Part shown: positions 37,027-47,445 of the stretch, piece by piece
Numbering within the stretch: the stretch's first letter is position 1
How the letters are laid out: each line of letters opens with the position of its first letter
DNA from: Pelagibacterium xiamenense
Lineage (GTDB): Bacteria; Pseudomonadota; Alphaproteobacteria; Rhizobiales; Devosiaceae
Direction: 5' to 3'
DNA length: 64,000 bases
Assembly (NCBI RefSeq): GCF_021166475.1
Contig: NZ_JAJOYS010000003.1
Span: 124,001-188,000 of the forward strand
Made by a program: the position numbers and the translations under genes
Notes under the pieces: model-generated
Told to the model about the DNA's origin: nothing
Database searches by the model: none
Seen by the model: the letters and a program-made list of their open reading frames with translations, nothing else

Positions 37027-38597
37027 TCTTGTCCAATAACATACTAACAATCGTTACCTTCCTCCCGCTCGTCGGCGCCTTCTTCATTCTTCTGACGCCG
37101 GGCAGGGATGAGGTTTCGGTTCTCAACATCAAGCGCATCGCGCTTGCGACGACGGTCGTGACCTTCATCTTCACGCTGGTCATGTGGGGTATGTTCGATT
37201 CCTCGACGGCGGATTTCCAGTTCGTCCAGAACCATGCCTGGCTCGGCGATGTCATCGGCTACCGCATGGGCGTCGATGGTATCTCGGTGCTGTTCATCGT
37301 CCTCACTGGCCTTCTGATGCCGATGTGCATCCTTGCCAGCTGGGATTCGATCAACAACCGCGTGCGCGAATACATGCTCCTGTTCCTGGTGCTCGAAACG
37401 CTGATGATCGGCGTCTTCGCCACCCTGGACCTTGCCATGTTCTACGTCTTCTTCGAGGGCACCCTCATCCCGATGTTCCTCATCATCGGGATCTGGGGCG
37501 GCAAGCGGCGCATTCAGGCGACTTACAAGTTCTTCTTTTATACCTTCACCGGTTCGGTGCTGATGCTTCTCGCCATCATGGCGATGTACTGGATCGGCGG
37601 CACCACAGACATTTCCCGGCTCTTGAACGTCGATTTCCCGCCCGAGGCCCAGACCTGGCTCTGGCTTGCTTTCTTCGCCTCGCTCGCGGTCAAGATGCCC
37701 ATGTGGCCGTTCCACCGCTGGCTGCCCGAGGCTCACGTTGAGGCCCCCACTGCCGGCTCGGTTATCCTGGCGGCGATCCTCCTGAAGCTCGGCGGCTACG
37801 GCTTCCTGCGCTTCTCGCTGCCGATGTTCCCCGATGCCTCGCTGATGTTCTCGAACTTCGTGTTCGTGCTTTCGGTCGCCGCGATCATCGTTACCTCGCT
37901 CGTTGCGCTGGTGCAGACCGACGTCAAAAAGCTGATCGCCTATTCATCGGTTGCTCACATGGGTTTTGTGACCATGGGGATTTTCGCGGGCAACATCTAT
38001 GGCATCCAGGGCGCGATCTTTCAGATGATCTCGCACGGCTTCGTTTCCGGGGCCCTGTTCTTGTGCGTCGGTGTCGTCTACGACCGCATGCACACCCGCG
38101 ATATCGAGGCCTATGGCGGACTTGTCGAGCGCATGCCCAAATACGCCTTCGCGTTCATGGTCTTTACCATGGCCAATGTCGGGCTGCCGGGCACATCCGG
38201 CTTTGTCGGCGAGTTCCTGACGCTGCTGGCGATTTTCCAGGTCAACACATGGTTCGCGATCCTTGCCACCACTGGCGTCATCCTTTCGGCCTGCTATGCG
38301 CTCTGGCTCTATCGCAAGGTCATTTTCGGCGCGCTCGAGAAGGAAAGCCTCAAGTCCATTCTCGATCTCAACCGCCGGGAGGTCCTGACCCTCGTGCCGC
38401 TGGTCGCGCTCACGATCTTTTTCGGCTTCTATCCCGCGCCGATCCTCGATGCGACGAACGCGTCGGTTCAGGCATTGGTTGATCAATACGTCGCCGCCAC
38501 GGGTATCGAACCCGTCGTTGCCCACGTGGACGTCTCCGCGCCGGTCGCGGCCACGCAGGCTACCGAAGCGGCAGAGCCCGCGCACGCGAGTCACTAG
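37023..38597 (+). CDS. nuoM: NADH-quinone oxidoreductase subunit M
   Basis: This 524-aa antiporter-like subunit has about 14 helices and conserved blocks [19 protein letters not shown] and [12 protein letters not shown] with the key Lys/Glu residues for proton transfer. The last ~40 residues form an Ala/Glu-rich, probably disordered tail ([16 protein letters not shown]) longer than in most homologs. It overlaps nuoL and is followed by nuoN. Confidence 0.97.
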   Translation: MILSNNILTIVTFLPLVGAFFILLTPGRDEVSVLNIKRIALATTVVTFIFTLVMWGMFDSSTADFQFVQNHAWLGDVIGYRMGVDGISVLFIVLTGLLMPMCILASWDSINNRVREYMLLFLVLETLMIGVFATLDLAMFYVFFEGTLIPMFLIIGIWGGKRRIQATYKFFFYTFTGSVLMLLAIMAMYWIGGTTDISRLLNVDFPPEAQTWLWLAFFASLAVKMPMWPFHRWLPEAHVEAPTAGSVILAAILLKLGGYGFLRFSLPMFPDASLMFSNFVFVLSVAAIIVTSLVALVQTDVKKLIAYSSVAHMGFVTMGIFAGNIYGIQGAIFQMISHGFVSGALFLCVGVVYDRMHTRDIEAYGGLVERMPKYAFAFMVFTMANVGLPGTSGFVGEFLTLLAIFQVNTWFAILATTGVILSACYALWLYRKVIFGALEKESLKSILDLNRREVLTLVPLVALTIFFGFYPAPILDATNASVQALVDQYVAATGIEPVVAHVDVSAPVAATQATEAAEPAHASH

Positions 38598-38604
38598 GAG
38601 GTGA
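38596..38604 (+). promoter_or_regulatory. strong ribosome-binding site deciding the nuoN start
   Basis: AGGAGGTGA at 38596-38604 matches the 16S 3' end at nine positions. An in-frame GTG at 38601 lies inside this site and cannot be the start. The ATG at 38607 is 5 bases after AGGAGG and is the better choice. Confidence 0.8.
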
Positions 38605-38606
38605 AT

Positions 38607-40052
38607 ATGGTGTCTGAATTTGCCGGTTTCGCCTCTTTGGCGCCAGCCTATCCCGAATTGCTTCTCGCGCTCGGCGCGCTCGTGCTCTTGCTCATGGGCG
38701 TCCTTGCAAAGAAGGAGTCCGCACCCTGGATCACGGGGATCACGATCGGCCTTTTGATCGGCGTTGGCGTTCTGATCGTCGCTGCGCCCAGCGAGGGCGT
38801 GATTTTCGCCGGTGGCTACATCAACGACGGGTTTGCGCGCTTCATGAAGGCGCTCGTCGTTGCGGGTTCGGTTTTCGCGCTCATCCTTGCCGTGTCCAAC
38901 GCCGAAGCCCACGGCCTCAACAAGTTCGAATACCCGGTGCTGGTCGTCCTCGCCACGCTCGGCATGTTCATGATGATCTCCGCCAACGATCTCATGAACC
39001 TCTATGTCGGCCTCGAACTGCAGTCTCTCGCGCTCTACGTCGTTGCTGCGTTCAAGCGCGACAGCTCCAAGGCGACCGAAGCGGGGCTGAAGTACTTCGT
39101 ACTCGGCGCGCTCTCATCGGGCATGCTGCTTTACGGCGCGTCGCTGCTATATGGCTTCACCGGCCATACCCAGCTCAACGAAATTGCCCAGGCGATCGCA
39201 TTGGGTGACCGCAATGCCGGCGTGATCTTCGGCCTCGTCTTCGTTCTGGCTGGTCTGGCCTTCAAGATCTCCGCCGTACCGTTCCACATGTGGACGCCGG
39301 ACGTCTATGAAGGCGCGCCGACGCCGGTCACGGCGTTCTTCGCCTCGGCCCCGAAGGTCGCCGCCATGGCGCTTGTCATCCGCGTTGTCTTCGATGCCTT
39401 CGAGCCCATTGCGCAAGACTGGCAGCAGGTCGTGATCTTCATTTCCATTGCCTCGATGGTCCTCGCATCTTTCGCAGCGATCGGGCAGAAAAACCTCAAG
39501 CGCCTGCTGGCCTACTCCTCGATCGGCCATGTCGGCTTCGCCCTCGTGGGGCTTTCTGCCGGCAGTCTCGTCGGCGTCGAGGGTGTTGCGATCTATATGG
39601 CGATTTACGTTGCCATGACGATTGGGACCTTCGCGTGCATTCTCGCACTGCGCAACGAGGACGGCTATGTCGAAACCATCGACGATCTCGCCGGCCTTGC
39701 GCAGAACCGGCCCTTCGTCGCGGCCATGCTGGCAGTCTTCATGTTTTCCCTGGTTGGCCTGCCGCCGCTCGCCGGGTTCTTTGCCAAGTGGCAGGTGTTC
39801 CTGGCCGCGGTCGAAGCGCAACTCTTTATCCTGGCCGTTATCGGCATGCTTGCAAGCGCCGTGAGCGCCTTCTATTACCTGCGGGTGGTCAAGGTGATGT
39901 ACTTCGACGAGCCGACGCAGACTTTCGCCTTGCCGGCCATCGAACTGCGTGTCGTGATCGCGCTCACGGGTTTTCTGGTCATCACCTACTATTTCACCAT
40001 CGGCGCGCCGCTGAGCCAGTGGGCCCACACGGCGGCCGGCAGTCTTTTCTAG
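38607..40052 (+). CDS. nuoN: NADH-quinone oxidoreductase subunit N
   Basis: This 481-aa antiporter-like subunit is the last of the complex I genes. It shows about 14 helices and the conserved blocks [20 protein letters not shown] and [14 protein letters not shown]. The start at ATG 38607 is set by the strong site AGGAGG just upstream. After the stop only 57 bases separate it from birA, so readthrough into the following genes is likely. Confidence 0.97.
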   Translation: MVSEFAGFASLAPAYPELLLALGALVLLLMGVLAKKESAPWITGITIGLLIGVGVLIVAAPSEGVIFAGGYINDGFARFMKALVVAGSVFALILAVSNAEAHGLNKFEYPVLVVLATLGMFMMISANDLMNLYVGLELQSLALYVVAAFKRDSSKATEAGLKYFVLGALSSGMLLYGASLLYGFTGHTQLNEIAQAIALGDRNAGVIFGLVFVLAGLAFKISAVPFHMWTPDVYEGAPTPVTAFFASAPKVAAMALVIRVVFDAFEPIAQDWQQVVIFISIASMVLASFAAIGQKNLKRLLAYSSIGHVGFALVGLSAGSLVGVEGVAIYMAIYVAMTIGTFACILALRNEDGYVETIDDLAGLAQNRPFVAAMLAVFMFSLVGLPPLAGFFAKWQVFLAAVEAQLFILAVIGMLASAVSAFYYLRVVKVMYFDEPTQTFALPAIELRVVIALTGFLVITYYFTIGAPLSQWAHTAAGSLF

Positions 40053-40109
40053 AGCGGGGTCAGGCAGAGTGGGTACCGTTGTCCCGTCCGATCCCGCATC
40101 GGGATAAAC

Positions 40110-40946
40110 ATGGCTGGCTTTCCGCTACCCGCGTCTGCGGTTGCCGACGGCTACCGCGTCATTGGCTTCGATACCGTCGGCTCAACCAATATTGAAGCCG
40201 CCGAGGCTGCCATGGCCGGGGACAGCGGAAAGCTCTGGTTCGCTGCGCTTCAGCAGACGACAGGCAAGGGCAGGCGAGGACGCCCCTGGGAAAGCCCCTA
40301 CGGCAATCTCGCAGCCAGCCTCTTGATCGTGCCCGACAGTGCAGCGGAAAATCTTGCAAGCCTGGGGTTCGTCGCCGGTGTGGCGCTCAACAAGGCTCTC
40401 GCCAAGATCGTGCCGCAGGCCCGTATCGCGACCGGCATCGACGGCGCGGACGGGCAAAGCGATGGCCACGCGGCACGGATTGCACTCAAATGGCCCAACG
40501 ATGTCCTTGCCGACGGCGCCAAACTCGCGGGCATTCTGCTCGAGGGCCACAAGCGCCCCGACGGACGGCATGCAATAGTCATCGGTTTCGGCGTCAACGT
40601 CGTGGCCGCGCCAGAGGGGCTGCCCTATCCGGCTGCAGCGCTTAACGCCATGGGTGTCAATGTTGACGCTGCGGCAGTGTTCGAGGCGCTCGCTGAAAGC
40701 TGGGTCGAATGTTTCAACGCCTGGGACAATGGTCGCGGCATTGCGAAGATCCTTGAATCCTGGCGAGCTGCTGCAGCCGGTATCGGCGCGGAAGTCGCCG
40801 TGCAGCGGAACCGAGACGTCGTCCGCGGCGTCTTCGAAACGATAGATGATGCGGGCCATCTGATTGTCCGCGATCCGGAAGGCCACCGCATCGCCATCGC
40901 GGCGGGCGATGTTCACTTCGGAACCACCGCGACACTGAAAGTCTGA
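40110..40946 (+). CDS. birA: biotin--[acetyl-CoA-carboxylase] ligase
   Basis: This 278-aa ligase activates biotin with ATP and attaches it to the carboxyl carrier protein. The biotin-binding loop GKGRRGRPW is near residue 54 and KWPNDV near 129. There is no N-terminal helix-turn-helix, so it is a group I enzyme with no repressor function, as is usual beside nuoN in rhizobia. A short Gln/Asp-rich insert lies before KWPNDV. It is on the same strand between nuoN and rnj. Confidence 0.93.
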   Translation: MAGFPLPASAVADGYRVIGFDTVGSTNIEAAEAAMAGDSGKLWFAALQQTTGKGRRGRPWESPYGNLAASLLIVPDSAAENLASLGFVAGVALNKALAKIVPQARIATGIDGADGQSDGHAARIALKWPNDVLADGAKLAGILLEGHKRPDGRHAIVIGFGVNVVAAPEGLPYPAAALNAMGVNVDAAAVFEALAESWVECFNAWDNGRGIAKILESWRAAAAGIGAEVAVQRNRDVVRGVFETIDDAGHLIVRDPEGHRIAIAAGDVHFGTTATLKV

Positions 40947-41033
40947 CGGCATTCGGCCGGCGCGGCACCGGAATTGACAGGGAAGGAATTCGACAGGCGG
41001 CATTCTGCGGCCCGGTCGACTATTGGAAAAGAT

Positions 41034-42716
41034 ATGGCAAAACAGAACACTTCGGGCGAAGAGCTTGTCTTTGTGCCGCTCGGCGGCATAGGCGAAATCG
41101 GCATGAATATGGGGCTTTACGGCTTCGGCCCGGCCGACGACCGCTACTGGCTCGTCGTCGATTGCGGCGTCTCCTTCGCCGGCCCGGAACTCCCCGGGAT
41201 CGAGTTGATCATGCCCGACACCCGGTTTCTGGAAGAAGAAGCCGACCGCGTCGTGGGGCTCGTCCTCACACATGCCCACGAGGATCACTACGGGGCCGTG
41301 CTCGACCTGTGGCCGGGATACGAGAAGCCGGTCTTTGCGACAGCCTTCGCCGCCGCGATGCTCGAAGCCAAACGCCTCTCGAACGGCATAGACGACGATG
41401 TCGACATCACCATTGTCGAGCCGGGAAAGCCCTTCAAGGTCGGCCCGTTTACGCTCGAGGCGATCGGCGTGTCCCACTCGATCCCCGAAAGCTGCGCGCT
41501 CCTGATCGATACTCCAGCCGGCCGCGTTCTCCATACCGGCGACTGGAAAATCGACGCAACCCCCGTCGGCACCCCCATGACCGACATCGAGCGCTTCCGC
41601 CAGATCGGCAATGACGACCGCCCGCTCGCGCTCGTCTGTGACTCGACCAACGCCATGAAAGAAGGCGACAGCCCCTCGGAAACCGAAATTGCCGCCAACA
41701 TCGAGCGTCTCATCGCCACGGCCAAGCATCGCGTCGCTGTTACCATCTTCGCCTCGAACCTCGGGCGCATGATTTCGATTGCCCGCGCCGCCGCCAAGGC
41801 GGGCAGGGAGGTCGTGGCCGCAGGCAGGGCGGTACATCGTGTCGCCGGTATCGCGCGGGAACTCGGCCTCCTCGAGGGCGTCCCCGAATTTCACGACCAG
41901 GACGCCTACGGCTATCTCCCCCGCGACAAGGTCGTCCTCATCTGCACAGGCAGCCAGGGCGAGGCCCGTGCCGCCATGGCGCGGATTGCCGCCGGCACGC
42001 ACCCGGTCATCGACCTTTCCCCCGGCGACACCGTCCTCTTTTCGTCCTGGGCCATTCCCGGCAACGAAAAGGCCGTGATCGACATCCAGAACCAGCTCGT
42101 TGACCGCGGCGTTGAAGTCGTCACCAGCCGCGACGAGCTGATCCACGTCACTGGCCACCCGCGTCGCAACGAACTCGTTCAGCTCTACGACTGGGTGAAG
42201 CCCGACATTCTCGTGCCGGCCCACGGCGAGCCGATGCACCTTGAGGCCCACGCCGCCCTTGGGCGTGAAAAGGGCATCAGAACCGTCCTTTCGATCCGGA
42301 ACGGCGACATGGTGCGGCTGTTTCCGACCCCGCGGAAGTTCGAGGGCGAAGTTCCCACGGGCGTCCTCTATCTCGATGGCAACCTGGTCTGCGCGCCCGA
42401 CGAAAGCCACGTCCGCGACCGCCGCAAACTTGCCTTTGGCGGTCTCGTTGTCGTAACGCTGGTCGTCGACCGGCAGGGCAAGGTCATCTCGGGTCCGTTC
42501 TACGACCTCGACGGCTTGCCCGAACTCGAGGAAGATGAAGACCCGCTGCGCGACGTCGTCGTGACGGCCACCCAGGGTACAATCAAGAGCTTCCCGGCCA
42601 AACGCCGCGCCGACAGCGGTCGGTTCGGCGAAGCCATCCGGCGGGCGGTCCGTTCCGAAGTCAACGCCGCCTGGGGTCGCAAGCCCATAGTCAAAGTTTT
42701 CGTTCACCAGGTTTGA
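41034..42716 (+). CDS. rnj: ribonuclease J
   Basis: This 560-aa metallo-beta-lactamase/beta-CASP nuclease acts as 5'-3' exoribonuclease and endonuclease in RNA processing, including rRNA 5' ends in alphaproteobacteria. The zinc motif HAHEDH is at 80-85, with further metal ligands in HTGDWK, and the beta-CASP region includes GSQGE and HVTGHPRRNEL. The ATG at 41034 begins the conserved start; a TTG at 40974 is in frame but less likely. The C-terminal ~100 residues match the RNase J C-terminal domain. Confidence 0.94.
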   Translation: MAKQNTSGEELVFVPLGGIGEIGMNMGLYGFGPADDRYWLVVDCGVSFAGPELPGIELIMPDTRFLEEEADRVVGLVLTHAHEDHYGAVLDLWPGYEKPVFATAFAAAMLEAKRLSNGIDDDVDITIVEPGKPFKVGPFTLEAIGVSHSIPESCALLIDTPAGRVLHTGDWKIDATPVGTPMTDIERFRQIGNDDRPLALVCDSTNAMKEGDSPSETEIAANIERLIATAKHRVAVTIFASNLGRMISIARAAAKAGREVVAAGRAVHRVAGIARELGLLEGVPEFHDQDAYGYLPRDKVVLICTGSQGEARAAMARIAAGTHPVIDLSPGDTVLFSSWAIPGNEKAVIDIQNQLVDRGVEVVTSRDELIHVTGHPRRNELVQLYDWVKPDILVPAHGEPMHLEAHAALGREKGIRTVLSIRNGDMVRLFPTPRKFEGEVPTGVLYLDGNLVCAPDESHVRDRRKLAFGGLVVVTLVVDRQGKVISGPFYDLDGLPELEEDEDPLRDVVVTATQGTIKSFPAKRRADSGRFGEAIRRAVRSEVNAAWGRKPIVKVFVHQV

Positions 42717-42722
42717 CGCGCC

Positions 42723-42980
42723 ATGGATCTCTGGACCCGGATATTCACATACGCCGCCGTCTATTTCGTCATCTGGTGGCTGTGCCTGTTCATGGTTCTG
42801 CCCTTCGGTGTACGCGGCCAGCACGAAGATGGCGCGGTCACCGATGGCACGGAGCCCGGCGCCCCGATCAAGCCCTTCCTGTGGCAGAAGCTGCTCGCAG
42901 CGACCGTCCTTGCGGCCGTCTTGATGGTGCTCGCCCTCTGGGGGCTTTCGAGCCCTTGGCTGCAGGAATACTGGTCCTAA
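42723..42980 (+). CDS. DUF1467 small membrane protein
   Basis: This 85-aa protein has two membrane helices (about 5-27 and 56-78) joined by an acidic loop (GQHEDGAVTDGTEPGAP). It fits the DUF1467 family of unknown function, found in this same place after RNase J and before proS in many Rhizobiales. It begins six bases after the rnj stop codon, so it is translated from the same message. A hairpin with stem AAAGACG/CGTCTTT at 43045-43072 may end this transcript. Confidence 0.88.
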   Translation: MDLWTRIFTYAAVYFVIWWLCLFMVLPFGVRGQHEDGAVTDGTEPGAPIKPFLWQKLLAATVLAAVLMVLALWGLSSPWLQEYWS

Positions 42981-43105
42981 AGTGGTTCCAGAACGAGTGG
43001 GCGTCACTTATCCAGTTCGGACCCGTACGGTCGCGATAGAAAAGAAAGACGAAACAAGAGCTTAGCGTCTTTGTTCTGATCGCGTCAAAGGCTCGGGTCG
43101 GGCGC

Positions 43106-43132
43106 AAAAAAAAGCAGGGCACGGGGCCCTGC
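43106..43132 (-). terminator. Rho-independent terminator of the small RNA
   Basis: On the minus strand a 7-bp GC-rich stem (43126-43132 with 43114-43120) with a 5-base loop is followed by an uninterrupted run of eight T (A at 43106-43113 on the plus strand). This is the strongest minus-strand terminator in the window. Confidence 0.88.
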
Positions 43133-43251
43133 ATGGAATTTTCGAGTTTCGCGACAATCCACTGGTCTTACAGCGCGCAGAATGGGCGGCCAGTGCTCCT
43201 CCCTTGACGTTGTCGGCGTCGGGCGGTTTTTAATCCGCCGTTCGTTTTATG
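43106..43251 (-). ncRNA. candidate trans-acting small RNA
   Basis: Read on the minus strand, about 146 bases carry three stem-loops. The first is GGCGG/CCGCC (43235-43239 with 43222-43226), the second CACTGG/CCAGTG (43190-43195 with 43160-43165), and the third GCAGGGC/GCCCTGC (43126-43132 with 43114-43120) followed by eight T. The last is a textbook intrinsic terminator with no protein gene upstream to serve. A promoter with extended -10 lies just before. From memory, a rhizobial sRNA family (alpha-r45) has been reported next to proS; I cannot confirm identity here. Confidence 0.65.
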
Positions 43252-43257
43252 GCCGGG

Positions 43258-43286
43258 ACACTACCAAGGACGATATGCTCTGCCAA
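43258..43286 (-). promoter_or_regulatory. promoter of the small RNA
   Basis: On the minus strand TTGGCA (43286-43281), a spacer of exactly 17 bases, and TAGTGT (43263-43258) form a sigma-70 promoter. The bases before the -10 box read TGG, giving an extended -10 (TGnTAnnnT). Transcription would start near 43251. Confidence 0.55.
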
Positions 43287-43433
43287 GCGAAATTTGCGGT
43301 CATTTGTCACACCGAGTGTCAAAAAAGCGACATACAACGCATAAAGACCTGACCCTTGCCAGAACGGGTCGGTTTGCGCTTCATAGTGCGGTCAAAGCCG
43401 GTTGTGAGTCGAAGCGAAAGACAAAGAAAACTC

Positions 43434-44783
43434 ATGCGCCTTTCCAGATATTTCCTGCCTGTTCTTAAAGAAACTCCCAAGGAAGCGGAAATCGTCTCCC
43501 ACCGGCTGATGCTGCGCGCGGGCATGATCTCCCAACAGGCCGCCGGCCTCTACGCCTGGCTGCCGCTGGGCTACAAGGTGCTGCGCAAGATCCAGCACAT
43601 CATCGAGCAGGAACAAAACCGGGCAGGGGCCATCGAACTGCTGATGCCCACGCTCCAGTCCGCCGACCTGTGGCGCGAGTCCGGCCGTTACGACGACTAC
43701 GGCAAGGAAATGCTGCGCATGCAGGATCGCCATGAACGCGACCTGCTTTACGGTCCCACCAACGAGGAGATGATCACCTCGATCTTTCGGACCTACGTGC
43801 AGTCCTATAAGGACCTGCCGCTCAACCTCTACCATATCCAGTGGAAGTTCCGCGACGAGATCCGCCCCCGCTTCGGCACCATGCGCTCGCGCGAATTCCT
43901 CATGAAGGACGCCTATTCCTTCGATCTTTCGAAGGAGGAGGCCGTCAAGGCCTATAACCGCATGTTCGTCGCCTACCTGCGGACCTATCATCGTATGGGT
44001 CTGACGGCGATCCCGATGCGCGCCGAGACCGGCCCCATCGGCGGCGATCTCTCCCACGAATTCATCGTCCTCGCCGAAACCGGCGAGAGCGGCGTCTTCT
44101 GCCATGCCGATCTCCTGGACAAGCCCATTCCCGGCCCGGACACCGACTTCCTCGGCGATCTCTCGGGCATCGTGGCCGACTGGACCTCGCTCTATTCGGC
44201 GACCGAAGACATGCACGACGAAGCCCAGTTCGCTGCCAGCGTCCCCGAGGACAAACGCATCGCCGCTCGCGGCATTGAGGTCGGTCAGGTCTTCTATTTC
44301 GGCACCAAATATTCCGAACCCATGGGCGCCACCGTCACCGGTCCCGACGGCAAGGACGTCGCGGTCCATATGGGTTCCTACGGGATCGGCCCCAGTCGCA
44401 TTGTCCCGGCCATCATCGAAGCGAGCCACGATGACGACGGCATCGTCTGGCCGGTCTCCGTCGCGCCATTCGAGGTCGCATTGATCAACCTCAAGACCGG
44501 CGATGCACAGACCGACGCCGCCAATGAAAAGCTCTATGGCCAGCTCCAGGCAGCCGGGATCGACGTCCTCTATGACGACCGCGACCTCGGCGCCGGCGGC
44601 AAGTTCGCGACTGCCGACCTGATCGGCATTCCCTTCCAACTGATCGCTGGCCCGCGCGGGCTCAAATCCGGGGAGGTCGAAATCAAGCACAGGAAGACCG
44701 GCGAGCGCGAAACCATCGGCATCGAAGATGCCGTCCATCGCCTGAAAACGCTGATCGAACCCGAACGTAGAGACACGGTGTGA
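43434..44783 (+). CDS. proS: prolyl-tRNA synthetase (short type without editing insert)
   Basis: This 449-aa class II synthetase charges tRNA-Pro. Motif 2 ([21 protein letters not shown]) and motif 3 (GIGPSR) are present, and the anticodon-binding domain is at the C-terminus. The protein lacks the ~180-residue INS editing domain of E. coli ProRS, normal for alphaproteobacteria, so a separate ProXp-type deacylase is expected elsewhere. The ATG at 43434 begins the conserved region. Its TGA overlaps the lolC GTG (GTGA). Confidence 0.96.
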   Translation: MRLSRYFLPVLKETPKEAEIVSHRLMLRAGMISQQAAGLYAWLPLGYKVLRKIQHIIEQEQNRAGAIELLMPTLQSADLWRESGRYDDYGKEMLRMQDRHERDLLYGPTNEEMITSIFRTYVQSYKDLPLNLYHIQWKFRDEIRPRFGTMRSREFLMKDAYSFDLSKEEAVKAYNRMFVAYLRTYHRMGLTAIPMRAETGPIGGDLSHEFIVLAETGESGVFCHADLLDKPIPGPDTDFLGDLSGIVADWTSLYSATEDMHDEAQFAASVPEDKRIAARGIEVGQVFYFGTKYSEPMGATVTGPDGKDVAVHMGSYGIGPSRIVPAIIEASHDDDGIVWPVSVAPFEVALINLKTGDAQTDAANEKLYGQLQAAGIDVLYDDRDLGAGGKFATADLIGIPFQLIAGPRGLKSGEVEIKHRKTGERETIGIEDAVHRLKTLIEPERRDTV

Positions 44784-46144
44784 CCGCCGCCACGAACGGC
44801 AAGGAAAACGGCACCCGCCCGTTTTCACGGTTTGAACTGCTCGTCGCCGGGCGCTACTTGCGCGCCCGCCGGCGCGACACGTTCATTTCGGTCATCGCCT
44901 CGCTCACCATGGTCGGCATCGCCATCGGCGTCGCCACGCTGATCGTCGTGATGAGCGTCATGAACGGTTTCCGCGACGAACTCCTGAGCAAGATCCTCGG
45001 CCTCAACGGACATTTCACCGCCTTCCCGGTAGACGAGACGTTCACCGACTACGAAGACGTCAAGATCCGCCTCGAAGAGGTCGATGGCGTCGTCAGCGCC
45101 GTCGCCTTCGTCGAAGGACAGGCACTCGCGTCCGGCCCTTACAACTCCGCCGGCATCAATGTGCGCGGCATGACGCTTGAGGATATCCGCAAGCTCCCCT
45201 TGCTCTACAACAGCGCCGAACTGGGCGGCTGGGACAATTGGGACGAACTCGAGGGCGTCGCCATCGGCCAGCGGCTCGCCCAGAGCCTCGGCGTCACCAT
45301 CGGCGACGCGATCACCATCGTCAGTCCCCGCGGCAGCCAGACGCCTTTTGGCACGACCCCGCGCATCCGCTCCTATCCGGTCAACGTCATCTACGATGTC
45401 GGCATGGTCGAGTTCGACAGCTTCTACGTGTATATGCCCCTCCAATCGGCGCAGGACTATTTCCGCGCCTACTCAGACCGGCTCCGCGAGGGCCACGAAG
45501 AGCCGCCGTTAATGGCGACCGATGAAGAAATCGACGCGGCCTATGAGCGCGTCTACGAGGCCACGGCGGTTGAAGTCTTCCTCCAGGACCCCGACGCGAC
45601 GGGCGTCATGCAACTCCCGCTCGAACAGGCCGCCGAGCGGCCGATGATTTTCACCAACTGGCAGCGGCGGAACGAAACGTTCTTCTCCGCGCTCCAGGTC
45701 GAGCGCGTGGTGATGTTCACCATCCTCTCGATGATTGTCCTTGTCGCGGCTTTCAACATCATCTCGAGCCTCGTGATGCTGGTCAAGGACAAGGGCCAGG
45801 ATATCGCGGTCCTGCGCACCATGGGCGCGACCCGCGCATCGGTCATGCGCATCTTCTGCATGACCGGGACGGCCATTGGCTTCGTGGGTACCTTCATCGG
45901 CTTTGTCCTCGGCGTCATCCTGGCGATCAACGCCGAAACCATCCGCGCGTGGGTATCCGAGGTACTCGGGATCGCGCTCTTTCCGCCCGAGGTGTTTCTG
46001 CTCTCGGCGCTGCCGTCGCGCGTCGACGCCGGCGAGGTCACGACGGTGCTCCTGATGGCCCTGGCACTTTCCTTCCTTGCCACCCTCTATCCCGCCTGGC
46101 GCGCCGCCCAATACGACCCGGTCGAGGCCCTCCGCTATGAGTGA
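44780..46144 (+). CDS. lolC: lipoprotein-releasing ABC transporter permease LolC/E
   Basis: This 454-aa inner-membrane protein extracts lipoproteins for transfer to the periplasmic carrier LolA. It has one N-terminal helix (about 38-60), a ~240-residue periplasmic domain, and three C-terminal helices of the FtsX type (about 310-335, 355-390, 410-435). Only one such permease gene is present with lolD, so it probably forms a homodimer serving both LolC and LolE roles. GTG start at 44780, overlapping proS. Confidence 0.93.
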   Translation: MTAATNGKENGTRPFSRFELLVAGRYLRARRRDTFISVIASLTMVGIAIGVATLIVVMSVMNGFRDELLSKILGLNGHFTAFPVDETFTDYEDVKIRLEEVDGVVSAVAFVEGQALASGPYNSAGINVRGMTLEDIRKLPLLYNSAELGGWDNWDELEGVAIGQRLAQSLGVTIGDAITIVSPRGSQTPFGTTPRIRSYPVNVIYDVGMVEFDSFYVYMPLQSAQDYFRAYSDRLREGHEEPPLMATDEEIDAAYERVYEATAVEVFLQDPDATGVMQLPLEQAAERPMIFTNWQRRNETFFSALQVERVVMFTILSMIVLVAAFNIISSLVMLVKDKGQDIAVLRTMGATRASVMRIFCMTGTAIGFVGTFIGFVLGVILAINAETIRAWVSEVLGIALFPPEVFLLSALPSRVDAGEVTTVLLMALALSFLATLYPAWRAAQYDPVEALRYE

Positions 46145-46823
46145 CCTGCTGCTGTCCCTGTCCGATGTCCGCCAGAGCTATGGCGATGGAGATGGCGCCG
46201 TGCACGTCCTGAAGGGCGCGGACCTTTCGGTCGAAAAGGGCGAACTCGTCGCGCTCGTTGCACCGTCGGGCGCCGGTAAATCGACGCTCCTGCACATCTG
46301 CGGGCTGCTCGAACGCGCATCGAGTGGTGATGTCGCTATCGCAGGCCAGTCGACGGCCGGTCTGTCAGATCGTCAGCGTACGCTCATGCGCCGTTATCGC
46401 ATCGGCTATGTCTACCAGTTCCACCACCTCCTGCCCGAGTTCAGCGCCATCGAAAACGTCATGATGCCGCAACTGATCGCCGGGGCAGGGGACCGGCAGG
46501 CCAAGGCCCGCGGCATGGAGCTTTTGGAGGTGATGGGCATTGCCCATCGCCACGACCACCGCCCGGCCGAGCTTTCCGGCGGCGAGCAGCAACGCGTCGC
46601 CATCGCCCGCGCCACGGCCAACGCTCCGACACTGGTCCTCGCCGACGAACCCACCGGCAACCTTGATCCGGCAACATCCGATACGGTCTTCGCCGCGCTC
46701 TCGAACCTCGTCAAGCAGCACGACGCCGCTTCGATCATCGCCACCCACAACCACGATTTGGCGCGCCGTGCCGACCGCATCGTCACCATCCAGGATGGCC
46801 GCATCGTCCCTGCGACGCTGTAG
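46137..46823 (+). CDS. lolD: lipoprotein-releasing ABC transporter ATPase
   Basis: This 228-aa ATPase drives lipoprotein release with LolC. Walker A is APSGAGKST (42-50, with Ala where Gly is usual), the signature is LSGGEQQR, and Walker B is [12 protein letters not shown]. The MacB/LolD-type start [11 protein letters not shown] is clear. The ATG at 46137 lies inside the end of lolC (8-base overlap), showing coupling. Confidence 0.95.
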   Translation: MSDLLLSLSDVRQSYGDGDGAVHVLKGADLSVEKGELVALVAPSGAGKSTLLHICGLLERASSGDVAIAGQSTAGLSDRQRTLMRRYRIGYVYQFHHLLPEFSAIENVMMPQLIAGAGDRQAKARGMELLEVMGIAHRHDHRPAELSGGEQQRVAIARATANAPTLVLADEPTGNLDPATSDTVFAALSNLVKQHDAASIIATHNHDLARRADRIVTIQDGRIVPATL

Positions 46824-47445
46824 CCGAGCAGGGGGCTTCGGAGATCCCTGTCCCCGCCCTGTACGGACAGGCATCCACGCGAACTTATCCCCGCCCCCCA
46901 AACCCCTGCCATACTTCTCCTCACGGCCGCACCAAGGGCGAGGATGCATACGAGCTTCCGGTGAGGGCAGGATTGGAGAGACGGGACGCGTGGGGCTGAG
47001 CCGAGGCCTCATTAGATCCCGCGGCGCTCCGGTATTGTCCGCCAGGCCGGTTCGGGTCCGATGGAGGTCGCTCCAGCGGAGGCCCAAAGGGTGCTCACTC
47101 GCGCCAAGGCGACACGTCCCCCGATGCGTCGGGCCAGGATCAGCGCGCCATACCCTCGAAAGAGGGAGGGGATCGTCCCCGGCGGGGTATCCATAAGCCG
47201 AAAATCCCGGATGTATGCGGCGAGGCGTGCCTCGCACTTCTATTACTACTCAGTATGAGGCCACGTCTCGCCGCATACCGCCTACACCATTGCACCCCGA
47301 AGCCGAGAGGCTGTCGGCCGTATGCGCGTGCGCTGCTGATCGATTCAGATTCTGTTAATAATGGACTCGCCCGCTCCGGGGAATCTATCGACAGGAACAA
47401 AAAAGGAACGTATAAGAACAAACACGGAACTCAATGGAGGCAACC
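46824..47445. other. long intergenic region between lolD and the 32-aa ORF
   Basis: This 622-base gap is the longest non-coding stretch. It contains a large imperfect inverted repeat at 47213-47278 (listed separately) and a GGGGA-TCG-TCCCC hairpin near 47170. Short frames on both strands have no ribosome-binding sites or family resemblance. No transposase remnant is visible. The base composition is similar to that of its neighbours. Confidence 0.5.
47213..47278. repeat. imperfect 21/22-bp inverted repeat
   Basis: The left arm, 47213-47233, and right arm, 47257-47278, are inverted copies: 12 bases match perfectly (GTATGCGGCGAG), then one mismatch, CGTG, one extra G and CCTC. The 23-base spacer is AT-rich. 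As RNA this would be a long stem without a T-run, so it is not a simple terminator. It may be a dispersed intergenic repeat or the two ends of a decayed small element. Confidence 0.75.

Larger units (their letters stand above)
42981..43433. other. intergenic region before proS with a small RNA gene on the minus strand
   Basis: This 453-base gap holds a 7-bp hairpin (43045-43051 with 43066-43072, tail GTTCTG) that may end the rnj transcript. It also holds a minus-strand small RNA candidate with its own promoter and terminator, and an inverted repeat TTTGTCAC (43303-43310) / GTGTCAAA (43316-43323) with one mismatch, between the divergent sRNA and proS starts. No protein gene is supported. Confidence 0.6.

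Noticed and set aside
40182-43007. A 941-codon open frame on the minus strand opposite birA and rnj
   Set aside because: It lies fully antisense to two well-conserved genes, has no ribosome-binding site or family resemblance, and its composition is what strong third-position GC bias gives on the opposite strand.
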